Positions 45,643 to 64,000 of a DNA stretch of 64,000 nt are shown here, piece after piece; the first letter of the stretch is position 1; every line of letters begins with the position of its first letter. A program made the position numbers and the translations under genes. This DNA is from Amoebidium appalachense (taxonomy: Eukaryota > Ichthyosporea). Where the stretch lies: the NCBI GenBank assembly GCA_963693365.1, contig CAVNZM010000002.1, forward strand, positions 3,224,001 to 3,288,000, given 5' to 3'. Under the pieces are notes generated by a model. It saw only the letters and a list, made by a program, of their open reading frames with translations. It did no database searches and was not told the DNA's origin.

Positions 45643-46342
45643 CCCCAGCCTTGCTCAGAAGTGGGGTGCATGCGCACCAGGCCTCACCTCCAACCACAGC
45701 CTGTTGGCCAACAAAATTTTAACTTAAAGTTTGAAAACGGACTCTACTTGGTTGAGTACGATGCACCAATATTCAATTGTGATGTTGGTGGTCAGGCTAC
45801 GCGGTTCGGCAAAAATGCTTACCAGAAACATGGTGGTGTTTAAGGTGGGTGTCGGTGTGGTTTGGGGGATGGATGGTGATTTTTAATACTGGCCAGATAC
45901 GGTATGCTGGAAATAGGGACCGATTTGCTATATTGTGTTGTATGCCAAGAGCAAGTGGTTGCACGGCTTGGTGCACGTGGGTCGATCCGTGTGTGTGCTG
46001 GCGGCACGTTAACCCTTTGATTGGAATGCATATGCTGGCCATGCATTTGTATTGGGGTGTTTGTGTGGGGTTTGCAATTGGGTTAAGCTTTCGGTGCACA
46101 TGGGGCTCTCACTTTCTGTGTGCGTGTGGTAGTCTGGCTGTGATTGTTGTCGTTTCAGGTTCGGGTGGTTAGGTACCAGTGGGTCCGGAGGGTTATGTTT
46201 CGTGGGTGCCAAATTCTAGAGGAGGAAAACGTTTGTAGCTCCATCACAATTTAAACTATGATGGCCCAGCTATAGTAGGTTCTGTGGACTTTCCGGTGGC
46301 CATGAAGCCGGTATGTAGTGTCCGGGGGTCGGGAGGGAGGGA

Positions 46343-46383
<41 letters not shown>

Positions 46384-47205
46384 AGCTTGTGCTACGGCAG
46401 CAAAAGAAACATACGAATAGAGAAATAACCGACCACGTATTTAGTTACCAGTGAGTCACATTGTTGCACTAAAGGCCTAGGGTTGGACACCGATGGAGAA
46501 GGGGGAGAGGGAGGGGAGGGGGGATGCTACATCTAACGGGGTTAAACTAGTAGTTCGAAGCCGAGCTAGGAGGGTGGGTGTGAGCAGGCCTGCTTTTCGT
46601 GTACTCGTGAAGACACCTACATGTGTGCACAGGGGGACACGTGAGCATGGGGTGTTGACAGACCGCAACGTGGAAAATTTTAAAACAGAGATTCGGAGAG
46701 ATTGGCAAGCTTGCAATCATATGACGAGCACACACGCACACACACACACCCTTTTTTTATCTTATTGTTATTGTTTCTTTTTCTTTTCTTTTCTTTTTTC
46801 TTTTTTTAAAAAAAGGGGGGAGGGGGGAGGGGGGGGTTGTTGAGCGGGCAGGGGGGGAAGGGGGGGGTTCAAGGTGATGACTTCAGTGTTACTTTTATTT
46901 TCTTTTATCCTGAGGGCCTTCATATGAATATAAAACAGTGTGCCTATGATTATGCATACGAGGTGGAGACCCAAGATCCAATACGTAATTTCCATTTAGG
47001 TATTTACATGATTCAACATGAAAACAACGTGGCTTTTGAATGCACACTAGCATCCAACAGAAAACCCGCAATGAGGGGGCAAAAAAAAAAAAAAAAAAAA
47101 AAAGGAAAATATCCCATTTTAGCTCGATGTTTAAGCCCCTGAACGGTACAGGTGGTATCACCATCACCAGACAAACCATCACGGTTCCATACAAACCATA
47201 CTAAA
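45643..47205 (+). CDS. Possible unrecognised gene, exon fragments only
   Basis: Several plus-strand segments read like protein and have plausible splice edges. These are 45661-45843 (FENGLYLVEYDAPIFNCDVG, ending in TAA), 45917-45988 (GPICYIVLYAKSKWLHG, between AG and GTGTGTG), 46239-46310 (LHHNLNYDGPAIVGSVDFPV, donor GTATGT) and about 46875-47080 (containing GLHMNIKQCAYDYAYEV). A last segment near 47140-47205 reads PLNGTGGITITRQT, then ITVPYKPY and stop. I could not join them into one consistent frame and recognise no family. They may be exons, pieces of a decayed element or chance; amino-acid composition is unlike the repeat-derived ORFs elsewhere. Confidence 0.25.
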
Positions 47206-47384
47206 AGTATACTTCAAAAAAAAAAAAAAAAAAAAAAAAAAACACTATCTGGCTACAGGCAACGTGTAAACAAACGGCCAGAAAAAGGCAAGATTGATCT
47301 CTTGAGCAAACGCATAATAGACAAGACACGTGTTCCCATGTGGTGATCTTCATACAACGAAGAAAATGGCAAGCATTCTCTTAA

Positions 47385-47426
<42 letters not shown>

Positions 47427-47715
47427 TCCCCTCCCTCCTCTCTCCCACAAGCACGCGAAACCTTCATCCACGTCCAAATGCAACCTTACGCGCATGACTA
47501 CACAGGCACACAAAGACACGAATACGTGCACGGACCAGGCACACACACGTACACACACACATTCAAGCCCACAATACGACAGGCAATTCCGATTCGTTAC
47601 GTCCAACCCCCCCCCCCCCCCCCCCCCCCTCCTCTCACCTCTCTCTCTCTCCCTCCCTCCCTCCCATCCGTTCCCTCCTCCCCCCCCCCCCTCCCCCCCC
47701 CCCCCCCTCTACCTG

Positions 47716-47861
47716 CTGTTTCTCAGCAACACTTCCTCATCCTCGTCCGTATCTTCCTCCATAATAGCTGACCGCCTGCCTGACCCGTTACTTCGGAGGG
47801 AGGAGCTGGAGCCCGGGGTGTGCAACCGCGGTACTGGAAGGGTGGTGGAGCTGGGCATGTC
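47716..47861 (+). CDS. Orphan exon candidate
   Basis: A pyrimidine-rich tract and CTCAG acceptor lead into an open segment reading NTSSSSSVSSSIIADRLPDP and onward through GVCNRGTGRVVELGMS. It ends at a good donor, GTACGT. Neighbouring exons were not found. The Ser-rich start could be low-complexity chance. Confidence 0.25.
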
Positions 47862-48235
47862 TGTACGTGTGTATGGGTGTTAGTGTGCGTGTGTGTGCGT
47901 GTGTGTGCGTGTGTGTGTGTGCATGTCTTTTTTTTGGGGGGGGGGGAATGGGAGGGGTGGAGGGGGGGTTAGATTGCATTACCGAGTACGAAATACACAG
48001 TCACGACGGACAATAACAAAGCAAATTCCGCAGAGCAAAAATAAAAAAGAATGTATGCTATGTATGCTAAGCAGAGCACATGTTGGCGACTTTGGACAGA
48101 CGGAAGCAAACAGAGGAAATAATGCGTGGGCCAAGAAAGGGGCAGGCAGGGTGGAATGTGGCCACGCATGTGTGCGCGTGAGCGTTTGTGTCTGATGTGT
48201 GTGTGTGTGTGTGTGTGTGTGGGGGGGGGGGGGAG

Positions 48236-48274
<39 letters not shown>

Positions 48275-48334
48275 GGGGGGGTATGTGTGTGTGGGGAGGG
48301 AGGGGCGGGGGGGGAAGGGGGGGGGGGGGGGGGG

Positions 48335-48455
48335 AGTATGTGTTAGAGGGTTGGAAATATGGAGGAGACAACAAAGAGCAACAACAAACGTCACAAAAGT
48401 GGGAAACCGAAAATCAAGCAATTTAAGCGTGCAGGCAGAAGGCACTTGAACAGAG
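48335..48455 (-). repeat. Dispersed repeat family B, copy 2
   Basis: The reverse complement matches copy 1 (CTGTTCAAGTGCCTTCTGCC, TTTTGTGACGTTTG, CTCCATATTTCCAACCCTCT) and ends in a C run. It carries an extra AT-rich insert of about 18 bp. A weaker relative of its first 40 bp occurs at 56547-56590. Confidence 0.8.
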
Positions 48456-48611
48456 CCCCCGGGGGGGGGGGGGGGGAGGGGGGGGGGTAAGGAAAGGGTA
48501 GGAGCGAGAAATGTGAGGGAGGTCGTGCAAGGTGGGTAGGACACCCACAGGATTGGAAATGTTTTCTTGGAATACAGGAAATACGAGGAGTGGCCAGCCT
48601 GTGAAATCCCC

Positions 48612-48642
<31 letters not shown>

Positions 48643-48778
48643 AAAAAAAATCTACCCCATCCATTCATTATTCCCCATCTCCCCCCCTTTCCCAACCTCC
48701 CTCTGTGGTCCCCCGGCCGCAGCACCGCTGATCCACCCATGTACAGACAGGCACACACACACACACACATGCAGATGT

Positions 48779-48839
<61 letters not shown>

Positions 48840-48894
48840 TCTTCCCCTCCACAAACTCCCCCCGCCTTCCACCCCCGAACTCCACTCCACGTTC

Positions 48895-62821
<13,927 letters not shown>

Positions 62822-63716
62822 ACTCACTGTAAAAAAATACACCTACCATATAGCAAAAGCATCAGGCATGCTTACAGAAATAAATTCGAGCAAGGAAAAA
62901 AGTTGAAAAGCCTGCAATGAGGGGCCGGAACGTACTAGGCCCAAACAAAAAGAAAAAAAAACATGAATTCGCCTGTTAGTGGATGTGATCTTTGGCGGAG
63001 CCGACTCAGCCGAGTTAGAGTTATGTAGATCCATGCTGATTAGCCATATATGGTTTTGTTCTCGAAACCCAATTGGTTGCCGTTCACCCCCCCCCGCCCC
63101 CCCCCCCCCCCCCCCCCCCCACCCCCCCCAAACCAACCTCCCCCAACCTACAACCAGGGATGTACCGACTTGAGGGAACGGTTTATGCACTTTGCTGCGG
63201 ACATCGTCAGGGGCCCAGCCTCACTTGACGGCCTACTGCGTTTTCCAGCGCAGCCAATCAAATGCAGCTAGTGACTTATGTACACTGTATGCAATAAAAC
63301 AACCCTAGTATAGATTATGGGCAAGGCCATCTAGAAACACCTTCTAGATGGCCGTGATTATGGGTAAGCAGAAGCTAGCATTGGTAGCTCCGAGAGAAAG
63401 TTAAGAAAACGTATCACAATATCATACTGTGCAGCATTCATAAGGTGATCTAACACGGTCATTTTATAACGGATATACTGGGGGAGAGAAGTAGAAAAGA
63501 GAATAACAAAGCCGCCCATAACCTTCGGTTCTACCACATTAGCTAACAGGTCACACTTATTGATAGATTTGCATCCGCGAGTAAACCGACCCCACACATA
63601 TTACACATACGAGCAGGAGACACCAAAAACTGATTACAACGCCAAGACATTTCATCTTTGCATATTTATATGACACAACATCATGAATAAACGAATCTAT
63701 ATAGGAGCGAGATTGT
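62822..63716. other. Region upstream of the NAGPA-like gene
   Basis: Contains a C run at 63088-63120, CCAAT at 63254-63258 and the hairpin at 63325-63353. On the minus strand an acceptor-like TTTTTTTACAG lies just before the proposed ATG at 62821, so an upstream non-coding exon is possible. The segment next to 63716 should be the 3' UTR of the neighbouring minus-strand gene. No gene is supported. Confidence 0.45.
63325..63353. repeat. Perfect 12-bp-arm hairpin, GGCCATCTAGAA arms
   Basis: The arms at 63325-63336 and 63342-63353 are exact inverted repeats around ACACC. The hairpin lies between near-identical 13-bp direct repeats, GATTATGGGCAAG at 63313 and GATTATGGGTAAG at 63356, as if it were a small insertion. 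It lies about 500 bp upstream of the NAGPA-like start. Confidence 0.8.
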
Positions 63717-64000
63717 CTAACCGTATCCGCCATATGCCATGGCAGACTTAAAACTATTCATAGTCACACTATGGTCCAGCCGTACCTCCGGTGGAGTCGC
63801 CAGCCACTCCGCATATCGCTCGACATTGGGCAGAGACGATGTGGAAGGGAAGAGGTATACGTAGAGGGGCGAGTCCGGCGGGGATGCGTGTAGCCGGAAG
63901 AGTGGATGGGTCGGGGCAATGGCGGATAGGCGGGTGATGTGCTCGTGAAATTTAAGGGCTAATTCGTGTATGCGTTGTGATGGTGGTGTGAGTGCGTATA
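63717..64000 (-). CDS. Unrecognised protein, C-terminal exon (partial)
   Basis: A minus-strand frame without stops enters from the window edge and ends at TAG 63719-63717, about 93 codons. It includes IHELALKFHEHITRLSAIAP, then SPLYVYLFPSTSSLPNVERY and finishes with FKSAMAYGGYG. Codon choice and composition are those of a normal globular protein, and no simple repeat is involved. It has no start in the window, so it is the 3' part of a gene lying to the right. I do not recognise the family. Confidence 0.65.
   Translation of the reverse strand, partial: YALTPPSQRIHELALKFHEHITRLSAIAPTHPLFRLHASPPDSPLYVYLFPSTSSLPNVERYAEWLATPPEVRLDHSVTMNSFKSAMAYGGYG

Larger units (their letters stand above)
44428..48894. 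other. Homopolymer-rich region with unresolved exon-like fragments
   Basis: After the NXT stop there is a candidate AATAAA at 44961-44966. Poly-C or poly-G runs occur at 44757-44783, 45013-45072 (60 nt), 46343-46382, 47384-47424, 48449-48478, 48608-48632 and 48780-48836 (57 nt). (CA)n lies at 45136-45179 and (GT)n at 48198-48221 and 48238-48271. Between 45.4 and 47.2 kb the sequence is largely unique and contains several open segments with splice-like edges, listed separately. Two A runs (47080-47103 and 47216-47242) lie near 47.1-47.24 kb. A family B repeat occupies 48335-48455. Confidence 0.45.

Overview
The window is nuclear DNA from an intron-rich eukaryote. All resolvable multi-exon genes use GT-AG introns, exons of 28-966 bp lie in introns of several hundred to about 1,900 bp, and the introns are packed with (CA)n/(GT)n, (CT)n and very long poly-C/poly-G tracts. 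Gene content (a NAGPA-like uncovering enzyme with EGF repeats, an NXT/p15 mRNA-export factor, a Tra2-like splicing factor, an actin-nucleation-type WH2 protein) suggests an opisthokont, perhaps a unicellular holozoan. This is an inference from gene content; no rRNA or organelle marker is present to settle it. Gene models were built by hand from splice sites, reading phase and remembered family motifs, without alignments.

Layout: (1) 2.46-7.03 kb, minus: seven-exon Tra2-like RNA-binding protein. (2) 11.22-22.90 kb, plus: eight-exon protein with an N-terminal WH2/central/acidic (WCA-like) module, a Pro-rich linker and a long coiled coil. It carries one apparent 1-nt frameshift. (3) 25.73-26.99 kb, minus: broken sugar/H+ symporter-like (SLC45/SUT) MFS pseudogene. 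(4) 31.28-33.36 kb, plus: 3' end of an unrecognised multi-exon gene whose exon phases all fit. (5) 34.60-36.20 kb, plus: intronless LHT/AAAP-type amino-acid transporter with a TATA box and CCAAT boxes. (6) 39.38-44.43 kb, plus: NXT (p15), probably starting with a one-codon exon. (7) 45.5-47.2 kb, plus: unique sequence with exon-like fragments, unresolved. (8) 48.9-62.8 kb, minus: fifteen-exon NAGPA-like phosphodiester glycosidase with EGF modules, a transmembrane segment and a sorting-type tail. (9) 63.72-64.00 kb, minus: last exon of another gene running off the window.

The genes touch RNA splicing and export, actin, membrane transport and lysosomal-enzyme maturation, and show no sign of being co-regulated. 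The most unusual signals are non-coding. Several introns have GT-rich sequence in the 5' part and CA-rich sequence in the 3' part, which could pair and bring the splice sites together. A dispersed repeat family of up to about 410 bp ends in poly-C rather than poly-A, and a second family does the same. A GGCCATCTAG hairpin occurs twice, each time upstream of a gene start. Most long open frames in the window are artefacts of dinucleotide or homopolymer repeats and were not annotated.
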